Origin: Mycolicibacterium sp. ND9-15
Lineage (GTDB): Bacteria > Actinomycetota > Actinomycetes > Mycobacteriales > Mycobacteriaceae
Direction of reading: 5' to 3'
DNA: 64,000 bases
Assembly (NCBI RefSeq): GCF_035918395.1
Contig: NZ_CP142362.1
Location: 4,935,501 to 4,999,500, forward strand
The notes under the pieces were generated by a model. That model saw only the letters and a list, made by a program, of their open reading frames with translations, ran no database searches and had not been told where the DNA came from. Each line of letters begins with the position of its first letter. The stretch's first letter is position 1. Below, piece after piece: positions 1 through 9,225 of the stretch. The position numbers and the translations under genes were made by a program.

Positions 1-3000
1 GCCGAAGATCAGCCGGGGTGAAGCGGACCATTTTGCGGCGACTCTCGACGGCGATATCGGGTGCGAAGAATTGGTCGCACTCATCCCAGGCCCCGCGGTC
101 GAAGGCAGCGTCCGTCTGATGGATCACCCAGACGCATGTGTTGTCGAGTTCGACACTAGGCTCTTCGGGTGCAGTCGGTGCAGTCGGAACGGTAGGCTCA
201 CCCGAGATACCGCGCGCCTTTTCAGCGAGCGCCGCAGCACCTTTCAGTTCATACAGGTCGACAGCTTGCTGAGCGGCGGCCTGCCCTCCAACGGTGTCGC
301 CTGCTGTGAGCAACACGGTCGCCAGTGCTAGACAGGCGTCGCCGTGGTCGACCAACGCGTCGGTGCGCTCCGCGAGGGCGACGGCCTCTTGGGCCACCCG
401 CCCGGCCTCGGCATGGACACCGCGGCGCGAAAGCAGCTGCGCTCTAACCGTCCGCCAGGCAATCGCCGCCTTCAATGCGTGGCCGGCGAGACGCTCACTC
501 TCGCAGCATAATTCGTCGGCTTCGGAGTCACGGTCCAGCGCAAGACATGCCCGCGCCAACAATGCCGCGGTCTCTGCCGTGTCCGCATCCAGGCCCATGC
601 GACGAAAGCCGTTGCACGCCCGCCGAAGATGCGCCTCGGCGGCTGTCGGCTCGTCGGCGACCAATTCGACGATGCCCGCGAACTGGTCTGCCTCCAGCAA
701 GGCGTGCCGCATGCCGAGCTCGGTGAGTGAGCGTCTGGCCGACTCGATCAACTGACGCCCGGCGGCCGCTCGGCCCCGGAACGCGTCCAGCACCCCCTGG
801 CACCGCGTCGACGTCGCCTCCACGACAGGCGATCCCGTCGTGATCCGAAGTAACCGCACCACATCGAGACACCGCCCGCCCGCGCGCGGAACCGGGTTGG
901 GGCCCCACAGCGCCGCAAGTGGGGCAGTCGCCAGCACGGCATTGACCCGGCGGTGCTCCTGCGCGCGCCGCGCCGCAGTGAGCGCTTGGTCCAATGCGGT
1001 CTCGCATTCGGCGATTCGTCCGAGACGGCCCAGGCACATCGCCCGGACGGTGTGCGCCTTCGCCTCCCCCGCCGCGTCGTCGAGTGCGGCGAGCTTTGCT
1101 GCGGCGGCGGCGACCTCGGTGGCGATTTCGTCTAGCCGTTCGGGATCGGTGAGCATTGCCAACTCGCCCTCGAAACACGTCCCCCACGCCGCGAGACGGG
1201 CGGAATCGCCGGCGGCTGACCGCAGTTGCGCCACCGCACCCGCCGCCGAAGCCACGTCACCAGCGGCCAACAGCGCCTCACACCGCGCGACAAGCAGTTC
1301 GGCTTGCAAATCGTCGCGCTCAGGCAGCTCGTCGTCGAGCTCGTCGAGTGCATGGAGAGCTTTGTCGTAATAGTCGGCCGCGCCCTCGTAAGCCAGGCGA
1401 GCCATCGCCTGGTCGGCCGCACGTCGGCAATATTCGACGGCCTTGGCCGCATTTCCCGCCCACGCGCATTCGAAGTAGTGGTAGGCCAATTCGGCCACAA
1501 GTTCGTCGTCGTCGCCGGCCTCGCTCTCGAGTGTCGCTGCTATGCGCTGATGCAGCCGCATCCGTCGCACCGATGCCAGCTCGGCCAGCAGTGACTGGCG
1601 GACCAGCGCGTGGTTGAACCGGTAACGCCCACCCGGCTCTTCGATGAGGATTCCGGCCTTGCACGCGTCGTCGAACGAGTCGACTAGATCCTCCTCGACG
1701 ACCCGCTCGACCAGGTCAAGAGCGAACCTGCTGCCGACCACCGCAGCTGCTGCCAGCGCCTTGTTCGTCTCAGCGGGGAGTCGAGAAAGCCTGCGGCTCA
1801 CGGCTTCCCGCACACCCTGCGGCAACGTACTGGGATCCCACCGGCCACCGCTTTCGTCGACATGGCGCAACGCCTCGATGAGGAAGAAGGGATTGCCACC
1901 CGTGACCGACGCCAGTGCCCGGGCCAGCTCTTCGTCGTCATAGCCCGCCTCGGAGACATAAGCCGTGACGTCATCCTCGTCCAGGCCCCCAAGCGAAAGC
2001 CGATGAGCGGAGCCGTCGCGATGAAGGTCGGCCAGCATCGCCGCCAGCGGGTGCGACCGGTCGAGATCGGTGCTGCGGTACGTGCCGACGATCTGCACGC
2101 GGGCGTGCTCGCCGAACCGCAAAAGGTGACGCAACAGCAGCAGCGTCGGCTTCGCCGCCCAGTGCAGGTCGTCGAGGATCAACACCACGGGTGCGCTCGT
2201 CGACGCGACACCCAACAGCGCGACGACGGCGTCGAACAGCGCATAGCGTTCGGTGTCCGCGTCGGCGCGAGCAGGCGCGGCGAGATCGGGCAACTCGTCG
2301 GTCAGGCCTGGAACGAGTGGGAGAAGCGACTCGACTCCGCGCAGCCCGCGCAACCGCTTCGAGCCAAGGGACGGCACCAGCGACCGCAGCGCTTCCGCAA
2401 ACGGCTGGTATGGCGCACCGAGGTCCTCGTCACATCGGCCGTAGAGCACGATAGCCCCTTGCTCATACGCCTGATGCGACCATTCGCCTGCCAACCGCGT
2501 CTTGCCGACCCCAGGTTCGCCGGCAATGAGCACGGCGTGGGTGCCGGCGGAAAGCGTCGTCTGCCATGCGGAGAGCAGCCGCTCCAGTTCGCGGGCGCGT
2601 CCGACGAACGGCCCCGGACCGACCAGCACGGCGGGCAGGTCAGGACGTTCGACGGGCGGCGCATCGGTGTTCAGAGTCCGAGCGTCGTCGACGGTCTCCA
2701 GACGCAGCTCGAAGACATGCTCCGGACGGGCAAGGTTTTTCAGCTGACGCATCCCCAGATCGGCCAGCACGACATCGTCGCGCAGTGTGTCGATGACGAG
2801 TTCGGCCGTGGCGCCTGAACACAAGATCTGGCCGCCGGATGCCAGCGACCGCAGGCGAGCGGCGCGGTTGACCGCCCGACCGAAGTAGTCTCCGTCGCGC
2901 AACTCGACCTCACCGGTGTGCAGGGCAATCCGAATGCGCATGGGCTGCCCGAGCGCCCACGGTTCGTGGCGGACCGCCTCCTGCAGTTCGACTGCCGCAG

Positions 3001-3988
3001 CGGCAGCCGCCGACGGGCGGTCGAACACCGAGAACGTCGCGTCGCCCTCGCCGCGCGTCTTGACGAGCCGCCCCCCGCCCGAGGTGACAACCTGTTCGAC
3101 GATCTCGTCGTGCCGGGCCAGCGCCACCGCCATCGCAGCGGCGTCGGACTCCCATGCCGCCGTTGATCCCTCGATGTCGGTGAGCAGGAACGTCACCGCT
3201 CGCGTTACCACTGAAAGCTGCTGCAACACAGGCATTTCGAGTGAATCGTCCTGCGATACGATCGCGGTCTCGAGCCTGCGAAGGTCGGGTCCGGGATCGA
3301 CACCCAGCTCATCGGCGAGAAGCGCCCGCGCGCGTTGAAAAGCGCCAAGGGCGTCGCCCTGCCGGCCGGCGCGGTACAACGCCAGCATCAACTGGCCCCA
3401 ACGCCGTTCGCGTAATGGCGCGTCGGCGATCGCGGCCTCCAGCTCGCCGATGATCTCTGCGGCGCGACCCGTCGCGAGCAGCGCGTCGGCCCGGTCCTCC
3501 ACCAACGCCGCATGGCCCTCGAGCCAGCGTGTCTTCTCGGAGACACCTCGCGGGCTATCGGGCAGCTCGGGGATGCCGCGCCACAGTGCCAGCGCCTCGT
3601 TGAAACGGGCAACTGCTTGGCTCGCGTCCCCGGCGGCGATGACATCGCGGCCCTGCGTCGCGGCCGTCTTGTATCGCGTGGCATCGATCTCGGTGATGCC
3701 TAATGTCCAGCCCGTCCCTTTCGTCAGCACGAAGCCGTCGCCCAGGGTCCGACGCAGCGAGGAGATATGTGTTTGCAGAGCCTTGACAGCCGTGCGCGGT
3801 GGGTCGTCGCCCCACAGTAGCTCTGCGAGCATGTCGGCCGACACGACAGAACCGCCGTGCAGCCCGAGCATCGTGAGGATCGCGCGCGGTTTGACGCCGG
3901 GGATGGCGACCGGCAGGCCATGCTGCCGGACCTGTAGAGGCCCCAGAACCCCCAGTTCCACCTGTAGAAGCGTATCCACATCGGACAT
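1..3988 (-). CDS. SARP/BTAD transcriptional regulator fused to class III adenylyl cyclase and STAND-type ATPase (3' end outside window)
   Basis: An uninterrupted frame of about 1,329 residues that runs off the left edge, so its C-terminus is missing. Order of domains: OmpR-type winged helix (about 8-95), bacterial transcriptional activator domain (100-245), class III nucleotide cyclase (about 262-430), a P-loop ATPase with Walker A GEPGVGKTR (about 490) and Walker B VLILDDLHW (about 600), then a long helical TPR-like region. The last visible residues (CVWVIHQTDAAFDRGAWDE...) resemble the start of a SnoaL/NTF2-like domain. In the cyclase both metal aspartates (TDIEGST, GEGD), a lysine (LVKTRGEGD) and the VNRAARL Asn/Arg pair are visible, so activity is possible. 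The start ATG at 3988 gives the expected short N-terminus before the DNA-binding domain. It is divergent from the phosphodiesterase gene. It is probably a cytosolic signal-integrating activator; its targets are unknown. Confidence 0.9.
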   Translation of the reverse strand, partial: MSDVDTLLQVELGVLGPLQVRQHGLPVAIPGVKPRAILTMLGLHGGSVVSADMLAELLWGDDPPRTAVKALQTHISSLRRTLGDGFVLTKGTGWTLGITEIDATRYKTAATQGRDVIAAGDASQAVARFNEALALWRGIPELPDSPRGVSEKTRWLEGHAALVEDRADALLATGRAAEIIGELEAAIADAPLRERRWGQLMLALYRAGRQGDALGAFQRARALLADELGVDPGPDLRRLETAIVSQDDSLEMPVLQQLSVVTRAVTFLLTDIEGSTAAWESDAAAMAVALARHDEIVEQVVTSGGGRLVKTRGEGDATFSVFDRPSAAAAAAVELQEAVRHEPWALGQPMRIRIALHTGEVELRDGDYFGRAVNRAARLRSLASGGQILCSGATAELVIDTLRDDVVLADLGMRQLKNLARPEHVFELRLETVDDARTLNTDAPPVERPDLPAVLVGPGPFVGRARELERLLSAWQTTLSAGTHAVLIAGEPGVGKTRLAGEWSHQAYEQGAIVLYGRCDEDLGAPYQPFAEALRSLVPSLGSKRLRGLRGVESLLPLVPGLTDELPDLAAPARADADTERYALFDAVVALLGVASTSAPVVLILDDLHWAAKPTLLLLRHLLRFGEHARVQIVGTYRSTDLDRSHPLAAMLADLHRDGSAHRLSLGGLDEDDVTAYVSEAGYDDEELARALASVTGGNPFFLIEALRHVDESGGRWDPSTLPQGVREAVSRRLSRLPAETNKALAAAAVVGSRFALDLVERVVEEDLVDSFDDACKAGILIEEPGGRYRFNHALVRQSLLAELASVRRMRLHQRIAATLESEAGDDDELVAELAYHYFECAWAGNAAKAVEYCRRAADQAMARLAYEGAADYYDKALHALDELDDELPERDDLQAELLVARCEALLAAGDVASAAGAVAQLRSAAGDSARLAAWGTCFEGELAMLTDPERLDEIATEVAAAAAKLAALDDAAGEAKAHTVRAMCLGRLGRIAECETALDQALTAARRAQEHRRVNAVLATAPLAALWGPNPVPRAGGRCLDVVRLLRITTGSPVVEATSTRCQGVLDAFRGRAAAGRQLIESARRSLTELGMRHALLEADQFAGIVELVADEPTAAEAHLRRACNGFRRMGLDADTAETAALLARACLALDRDSEADELCCESERLAGHALKAAIAWRTVRAQLLSRRGVHAEAGRVAQEAVALAERTDALVDHGDACLALATVLLTAGDTVGGQAAAQQAVDLYELKGAAALAEKARGISGEPTVPTAPTAPEEPSVELDNTCVWVIHQTDAAFDRGAWDECDQFFAPDIAVESRRKMVRFTPADLR

Positions 3989-4109
3989 CGTCTCGGTGGT
4001 GAATCAACACGTGGTCAAGAATTGGTAAAGGGTGCCCGACATGCGACTTTTGCCCTGTCAACGAGTCGAGGACGGGCGTGGTCTTTCGGTCGTATGGCAG
4101 GCTCGCGGT

Positions 4110-5246
4110 GTGGACCTGCCGACGCCGGATCCGGGCCTCGCCCACCTTGCCGACGTGGTGCCGTCGGTGCTCCGGGCCATGGGTGCCGAAGGCTTCGATA
4201 ACCGCCTCGGTCTTCCCGATGACATCGCCGGAGCCTGCGTGCTGTTGATTGACGGGTTGGGCGCAGAACTTCTCGACACGTTCGCCGCCGACGCGCCCGT
4301 ATTGGCAGGGCTCCGCGGCCGGACACTGACCGTCGGATTCCCGTCGACCACCGCCGCGGGGTTGGCGGCGATAGGGACCGGCTGCCAGTCCGGAGAGCAC
4401 GGTTTCGTCGGCTACTCGTTCCGAGTGCCGGATGCCGGCGTGATCAATGCGCTGCGCTGGCGCCCGCACCCCTGGGGCCAGGATCTCCGCGGCACCGTGC
4501 TCCCCGAACAGCTGCAACCGTCGCCCACCACGTTCGAGCGCGGGGTGTCGGCGGGCGTCGCGGTCAGCGTGATCTCGGGGGCCGAGTTCACCGCTTCCGG
4601 ACTCACCCGCGCCGTGCTTCGCGGCGGCCGGTATGTCGGCGTCCACGCGCTCGGCGACCTTGCAGCCGCCGTGCGAAGCACGCTGTCCGATAGCGGGTTC
4701 TGCTACGGGTACCACAGCGAACTCGACATGCTGGGCCACCTCTATGGTCCGGGATCGCCCCAGTGGCGCATGCAGCTAAGGCAGATCGACACGCTCGTCG
4801 AGTCGGTGGTCGAGGCGCTGCCCGCCGGCGCCCTGCTGGCCGTGGTGGCCGACCACGGCATGGTCGAGGTCCTCGAACCCGAGACCGTGAACGTCGACGC
4901 CACCCCGGCACTGCTCGACGGTGTGCAGGCGATCGGCGGAGAGCCGCGGGCCCGACACGTCTATATAGAGGACGGCGCGCACAGCGATGTGCTCGCCGCG
5001 TGGCGCGCCACGTTGGGTGATCGGGCGTGGGTGCTCTCGCGCGAGGAAGCGGTCGGCGCCGGCTGGTTCGGGCCGCACGTCAGCGACACCGTGCGGCCCC
5101 GAATCGGCGACGTCGTGGCGGCCGCCCGCGGTTCGGCGGCGATCGTCCGTCGAACCGTCGAACCGCTGGAATCTTCGCTGATCGGGCACCACGGGTCGCT
5201 CACCTTCGCTGAACAGACGGTTCCCCTGCTGTTGGCATTCGGCTGA
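4110..5246 (+). CDS. Alkaline phosphatase superfamily nucleotide pyrophosphatase/phosphodiesterase
   Basis: About 378 residues. The N-terminal part has CVLLIDGLGAELLD with a metal-ligand Asp, followed by FPSTTAAGLAAIGTG in which the threonine of the PSTT motif is the expected nucleophile of type I phosphodiesterases/nucleotide pyrophosphatases. GYHSELDMLGH and VVADHGMVEV supply the later Asp/His metal ligands. This fits hydrolysis of phosphodiester or pyrophosphate bonds with two metal ions; the substrate cannot be read from the sequence. There is no signal peptide, so it is probably cytosolic. GTG at 4110 gives VDLPTPDPG, and an in-frame ATG at 4032 would add an uncharacteristic 26-residue extension. 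It is transcribed divergently from the giant regulator. Confidence 0.85.
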   Translation: MDLPTPDPGLAHLADVVPSVLRAMGAEGFDNRLGLPDDIAGACVLLIDGLGAELLDTFAADAPVLAGLRGRTLTVGFPSTTAAGLAAIGTGCQSGEHGFVGYSFRVPDAGVINALRWRPHPWGQDLRGTVLPEQLQPSPTTFERGVSAGVAVSVISGAEFTASGLTRAVLRGGRYVGVHALGDLAAAVRSTLSDSGFCYGYHSELDMLGHLYGPGSPQWRMQLRQIDTLVESVVEALPAGALLAVVADHGMVEVLEPETVNVDATPALLDGVQAIGGEPRARHVYIEDGAHSDVLAAWRATLGDRAWVLSREEAVGAGWFGPHVSDTVRPRIGDVVAAARGSAAIVRRTVEPLESSLIGHHGSLTFAEQTVPLLLAFG

Positions 5247-5276
5247 GCGACACTGCTGGATTCGGCAAATAACATC

Positions 5277-5293
5277 GGAATACACTGTATTCC
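5277..5293. promoter_or_regulatory. Perfect palindrome, candidate operator
   Basis: GGAATACA-C-TGTATTCC, eight-base arms around one base, in an AT-richer 250-base intergenic stretch just after the phosphodiesterase gene. No matching regulator is encoded next to it. It could be a repressor site for the NlpC/P60-like gene about 200 bases downstream. Confidence 0.45.
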
Positions 5294-5438
5294 AACGTAT
5301 TTCGGGTTTCATTCGCGGCGGTAGTGCCAATTCAGTTGCCGCAGATGCCAATTAGCCGACAGTAAACGACGTTGCTGAGCAGCTGAAAAGTGGCGGTCTG
5401 CAACGCTATTCGTGAACTAGGCAATAGAAGGCACAGGT

Positions 5439-5454
5439 TGTGAACGTTGTCACA
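5439..5454. promoter_or_regulatory. CRP/cAMP-receptor-protein type binding site
   Basis: TGTGA-ACGTTG-TCACA matches the consensus TGTGA-N6-TCACA exactly, 42 bases before the GTG of the NlpC/P60-like gene. Mycobacterial CRP (Rv3676 family) is known to bind this consensus and to control some cell-wall hydrolase genes such as rpfA. Control of the present gene is inferred from position. Confidence 0.6.
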
Positions 5455-5496
5455 GAATTTGGCGACGCTGACGCGTGACTTGTAGCGTCCGACCGC

Positions 5497-6057
5497 GTGT
5501 TTGCTATTGCCACGCTCTTGACGCTTGTGAACCAGGTGTCCGGCACCCCGTACGTCTCCGGCGGGGACTCCCCGGCCGGTACCGACTGCTCCGGCCTGGT
5601 GTCCTGGGTGACGAATGCGGCGACCGGTCGACCCGTCTACGGGAACCGGTTCAACACGGGAAACATCGAAAACGCCCTGCTCGAACGCGGCTTCCAGTAC
5701 GGCACCCAGCCGGGTGCGCTGGTGGTCGGCTGGAACAGCGGTCACACCGCGGCCACCCTGCCCGACGGCACACCCGTCTCGTCCGGTGAAGGCGGCGGCG
5801 TGAAGGTCGGCGGTGGTGGTGCCTACCAGGGCCAGTTCACCAAGCACATGTTCCTGCCGATGCCGCCCGAGCAGCCCATGGTTCCGGGTGCGCCGCAGGC
5901 ACCGGTCGTGATGATGGCCGGTCAGCAGCCCGCGCCGCCTGCCCCGCCGATGGCGCCTCCCCCGCCACCGGCCGACCCGTTCGCTCCCCCGCCATCGGCC
6001 GACCCGTTCGCTCCCCCGCCACCGGCCGACCCGTTCGCTCCCCCGCCGGCGATCTGA
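5497..6057 (+). CDS. NlpC/P60-like cysteine peptidase-fold protein with proline-rich DPFAPPP tail
   Basis: 186 residues. Residues 15-115 carry an NlpC/P60 or CHAP-like pattern: GTPYVSGGDSPAGTDCSGLV with the expected catalytic Cys, then WNSGHTAATLPDG with the expected His. The last 60 residues are Pro/Ala-rich with imperfect ADPFAPPP repeats. Such domains cleave peptidoglycan peptides. However, no signal peptide precedes the domain: GTG 5497 is the first usable start because an in-frame TGA lies at 5476-5478 and only non-start codons follow before 5497. Either export is unconventional or an upstream part was lost. The gene lies alone behind a perfect CRP-type site. The enzyme family assignment is moderate; the protein itself is very probably real. 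Confidence 0.7.
   Translation: MFAIATLLTLVNQVSGTPYVSGGDSPAGTDCSGLVSWVTNAATGRPVYGNRFNTGNIENALLERGFQYGTQPGALVVGWNSGHTAATLPDGTPVSSGEGGGVKVGGGGAYQGQFTKHMFLPMPPEQPMVPGAPQAPVVMMAGQQPAPPAPPMAPPPPPADPFAPPPSADPFAPPPPADPFAPPPAI
5971..6051 (+). repeat. Three tandem 27-bp units encoding ADPFAPPP(P/S)
   Basis: Units 5971-5997, 5998-6024 and 6025-6051 differ only in the last few bases. They encode the proline-rich tail of the NlpC/P60-like protein and keep the reading frame, so unit number can vary without frameshift. Confidence 0.85.
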
Positions 6058-6088
6058 CCGCAGGACGCACCCGGATAGCCTCTGCGGC

Positions 6089-6835
6089 GTGATCGTGCTT
6101 CTTCCGCCGTCGGAGACCAAGCGGGCCGAGGGCGACGGGCCGCCACTGCGCCTGGAGTCGCTGCGCTTCCCGGAGCTGACGCCGCTGCGCGCCGAGCTGC
6201 TCGACGAGCTGGTGGAGCTGGCCGCGGACCGCCCGGCCTGTCGCCACGCGTTGGGCCTGTCGGCTTCGCAGGATATCGAGATCGACCGCAACGCCGAGCT
6301 GCGCAGCGCGCCGACGCTGCCAGCGGTCGACCGCTACACCGGCGTTCTCTACGACGCCCTCGACGTGGGATCGCTGCGTGGCGCCGCCGCGGCTCGTGCC
6401 CGAGCGCGGCTGGCGGTCGGCTCGGCGCTGTTCGGGCTGTTGCGCGCAGATGACCCTGTTCCGGCGTACCGGCTCTCGGCGACGTCGAAGCTGCCGGGCC
6501 AGCCCACGCTGGCGGCACGGTGGCGCCCGCTGCTGGAACCCGTGCTCACCAGGCTGGCCGCCGACCAACTCGTGGTCGACCTGCGGTCGGGTTCCTATGC
6601 GTCGCTGGGGCGGCTGCCCGACGCGGTCGCCGTCGACGTGGTCGCCGAGCGCGCAGACGGCCGACGTAGCGTGGTGACCCATTTCAACAAGGCGCACAAG
6701 GGGCGCCTTGCCCGCATCCTGGCGACCACCCGTGCTGAACCCGCCGACGCGGCCGCGGTCGCCGCCGTCGCACGGCGCGCCGGTATGCGCGTGGAGCGAA
6801 GCCGCAACGAGTTGACCGTCGTCGTCGCCGCCTGA
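6089..6835 (+). CDS. yaaA: YaaA (DUF328) family peroxide-stress protein
   Basis: 248 residues. It begins MIVLLPPSETKR, the hallmark PSETK start of the YaaA/DUF328 family, and contains RLSATSKLPGQPTLAARWRP and the late VVTHFNKAHKGRLAR, which match the conserved KL..W and NKAHKG-type motifs of the family. In E. coli YaaA limits intracellular iron and oxidative DNA damage during peroxide stress and binds DNA; the same cytosolic role is inferred here. GTG at 6089 is the only start that gives the family N-terminus. Full length compared with the usual 240-260 residues. Confidence 0.9.
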   Translation: MIVLLPPSETKRAEGDGPPLRLESLRFPELTPLRAELLDELVELAADRPACRHALGLSASQDIEIDRNAELRSAPTLPAVDRYTGVLYDALDVGSLRGAAAARARARLAVGSALFGLLRADDPVPAYRLSATSKLPGQPTLAARWRPLLEPVLTRLAADQLVVDLRSGSYASLGRLPDAVAVDVVAERADGRRSVVTHFNKAHKGRLARILATTRAEPADAAAVAAVARRAGMRVERSRNELTVVVAA

Positions 6836-6845
6836 CCGACCCCGG

Positions 6846-7340
6846 TCAGATCTTGGCGACCAAATCGCTGGTGTAGAACTCCGCGGGGTTCTGCGAGAAG
6901 GCATCGGGCCGGGTGATGAGCACCCACGCCCCTGTCGCACCCGGTTCGACGCTGTCGTGAAGGCTGACCGACCCGTGGCCCACACCGTCGACCTGGAGCA
7001 CCCCCGCCGCGACCCCCGGGTCCCCGCCGCGGCAAGGGACCGCTGCCGACCGTGGCAACTGGATCAGGCGGACGTCGTATCGCATGTTCGGTATCGCCGT
7101 GTCCATCGTGACATCGGCAGACAGATCGGAACCGTTCGCCCGGACGACACTTGTGGCTCGCGCATAACCGGTAGGCCCGTTGTAGTCGGTCTCGCTGAAA
7201 TCGCAACGCCGCGACACTTGATTCATCGGGATTAACGTGCTGTCGTCCGCGCCGGCGATGGCGGCGTTGCTCGTCAGCCCGAGCGGTGCAGCGGCGGCGA
7301 CGGCGCCGGCCAAAGTCAGCACTCGGATCGATCGGCGCAT
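6846..7340 (-). CDS. Secreted protein of unknown function
   Basis: 164 residues with a clear Sec signal peptide (MRRSIRVL, hydrophobic alanine stretch, likely cleavage near residue 30 after AIAGA). The mature part is about 135 residues, mostly beta-prone, with two cysteines (one in SRRCDFSE, one in AVPCRGGD) that could form a disulfide. The final part TRPDAFSQNPAEFYTSDLVAKI is polar. It is predicted to be exported and soluble or wall-associated. I do not recognise the family. It lies convergent with yaaA and is followed upstream by the acyl-CoA ligase gene on the same strand. Confidence 0.75.
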   Translation of the reverse strand: MRRSIRVLTLAGAVAAAAPLGLTSNAAIAGADDSTLIPMNQVSRRCDFSETDYNGPTGYARATSVVRANGSDLSADVTMDTAIPNMRYDVRLIQLPRSAAVPCRGGDPGVAAGVLQVDGVGHGSVSLHDSVEPGATGAWVLITRPDAFSQNPAEFYTSDLVAKI

Positions 7341-7438
7341 GTCTTCGTCCTCTCCGCGTCGGTCAGCTTCCTACGGATCGACCTTCGTCGATACGGTAAA
7401 CCACTCATCACCGGCACCGGACCGGTTCGATGCGCCGG

Positions 7439-9070
7439 TCAGTCCCGGCACTCGACGACCTCGTATCCACCGTCTGCGTACCGGGCCCTGATCACCTTCT
7501 TGTCGAACTTGCCGACGCTGGTCTTGGGCACTTCGTCGACGAACGTCCACCATTCGGGCAGCCAGAACCGAGCGACCTTGTCGCTCAGGTGCATCCGCAG
7601 TTCCGCGGCGGTGACGGACGCGTCGGTGTCTACCACGACAGCCGCGAGCGGCCGTTCCTGCCACCGCTCGTCGGGCACCGCGACGACGGCGGCCTCGAAC
7701 ACCGCAGGATGGTCCATGATGCGCAGCTCCAACTCCACCGAGGAGATCCACTCACCACCGGACTTGATGACATCCTTGGCACGGTCGGTCAGCGTTATGA
7801 ACCCTTGCGGATCGATCCTGCCGACGTCACCGGTCCGTAACCAGCCGGAGTCAAACTTGGCCGGATCGGCATTGTTGTAATACGACCCGGTTATCCACGG
7901 GCCACGAATCTCGATCTCCCCCACCGCTTTACCGTCGCTGGGCAGGACAGCGCCCTCGTCGTCGACGATGCGGATCTCCACGCCACACATCACCCGGCCC
8001 GCCGACGCGCGCAGCGTCCAGTGGTCGGCTCCGGTCACCTCTGGCGGTGGGGTCGCGATCGCCGCCAGCGGAGAGGTTTCGGTCATCCCCCAGCCCTGGC
8101 GGATGACCACGCCGTAGCGCTCCTGGTACTCCTTCATCATCGCCAGCGGCACCGCCGAGCCGCCGCAGCAGACGGTCCGCAGTGACGAGACGTCTTTTTC
8201 CGGGTTGGCGTTCAGGTACTTGAGCACGTCATTCCAAATCGTCGGCACCGCCGCGGACGCGGTCGGCCGGTGCCGCTCGATCATGTCGACCAGCGGAGCG
8301 GCCTGAAGAAACCGGTCGGGCAGTACCAGGTCTGCGCCGGCCATCATCGACGCGTATGGCTGACCCCAGGCGTTGGCATGAAACATCGGCACGACCACCA
8401 GTACCCGGTCACCGTCGACGAGGCCGATGTTGTTGGCTCCGCACACCGCCATCGAATGCAGATACGTCGAACGGTGGCTGTATACGACGCCCTTCGGGTG
8501 CCCGGTCGTGCCGCTGGTGTAACACATTGCGGCGGCGCTTTTCTCGTCGAGTTCCGGCCAGTCATACTCGACGGGCCGCCCCGCGATGAGGTCGTCGTAG
8601 CGGATCACCGTGTGGCCCGCGGCGGCGAGCTCGGAATGGTCACCCTGCCCCACCGCAACCACGGTGTGCACGGTCGTCAACTGCTCGAGGATCGGCGCGA
8701 ACATCGCCGCGAGCGACATGTCCACCAGGACAACGGAATCCGCTGCTTGGTTTGCGATCCAAGCGACCTGGTCGCCGGCCAAGCGGATGTTCAGCGTGTG
8801 CAGCACCGCACCCATGCACGGCGCGGCGAAGTAGGCCTCCAGATGTTCCTGGTTGTTCCACATGAACGTGGCGACCCGTTGGCCGCTGGTCACTCCGAGC
8901 GCGCGCAGCCCGTGGGCCAGTTGCGCGACCCGGGTACCGAGTTCGCCGTAGCTGATCTCGCGGGCCCCGTCGGGCGTCGCGGTGATGACCTTGCGGCTGG
9001 AGTACCACCCGGTGCCGTGGCGCAGGATCGAGGTCAGGGTCAGCGGAAAGTCCTGCATCGTACTGTCCAT
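7439..9070 (-). CDS. Fatty-acyl-CoA synthetase (FadD family, medium-chain type)
   Basis: About 543 residues. It shows the adenylate-forming signature YTSGTTGHPKGV, the QGWGMTETSP motif, GWLRTGDVG and the C-terminal catalytic lysine region KTSVGKFDKK. The PMFHANAWGQPY segment is typical of AlkK/FadD14-like medium-chain acyl-CoA ligases. Reaction: fatty acid + ATP + CoA to acyl-CoA + AMP + PPi, feeding beta-oxidation or lipid synthesis. Start: three ATGs are available (9076, 9070, 9058). A GGGAG at 9077-9082 is six bases from the ATG at 9070, which is therefore preferred. The exact chain length and FadD number cannot be decided. Confidence 0.92.
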   Translation of the reverse strand: MDSTMQDFPLTLTSILRHGTGWYSSRKVITATPDGAREISYGELGTRVAQLAHGLRALGVTSGQRVATFMWNNQEHLEAYFAAPCMGAVLHTLNIRLAGDQVAWIANQAADSVVLVDMSLAAMFAPILEQLTTVHTVVAVGQGDHSELAAAGHTVIRYDDLIAGRPVEYDWPELDEKSAAAMCYTSGTTGHPKGVVYSHRSTYLHSMAVCGANNIGLVDGDRVLVVVPMFHANAWGQPYASMMAGADLVLPDRFLQAAPLVDMIERHRPTASAAVPTIWNDVLKYLNANPEKDVSSLRTVCCGGSAVPLAMMKEYQERYGVVIRQGWGMTETSPLAAIATPPPEVTGADHWTLRASAGRVMCGVEIRIVDDEGAVLPSDGKAVGEIEIRGPWITGSYYNNADPAKFDSGWLRTGDVGRIDPQGFITLTDRAKDVIKSGGEWISSVELELRIMDHPAVFEAAVVAVPDERWQERPLAAVVVDTDASVTAAELRMHLSDKVARFWLPEWWTFVDEVPKTSVGKFDKKVIRARYADGGYEVVECRD

Positions 9071-9225
9071 GACCATCTCCCGGGCGCCCGTCTTGATAGC
9101 GACATGATCGTCGATGTGGTGGCCTTTCGGCGGGAAACGGCGCGACCCGCCGGCAGCGTCGCGTACACGATGGCGGTCGGTTGAAAGCAGCGAGTTCGCC
9201 CACGGTTTGGCCTACCGTGGGGCGG

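Noticed and set aside
5837..6985. Long antisense reading frame with a repeated Gly-Arg-Ser-type motif
   Set aside because: It is the reverse complement of the NlpC/P60-like tail and yaaA; the repeats are the shadow of the 27-bp proline-coding units.
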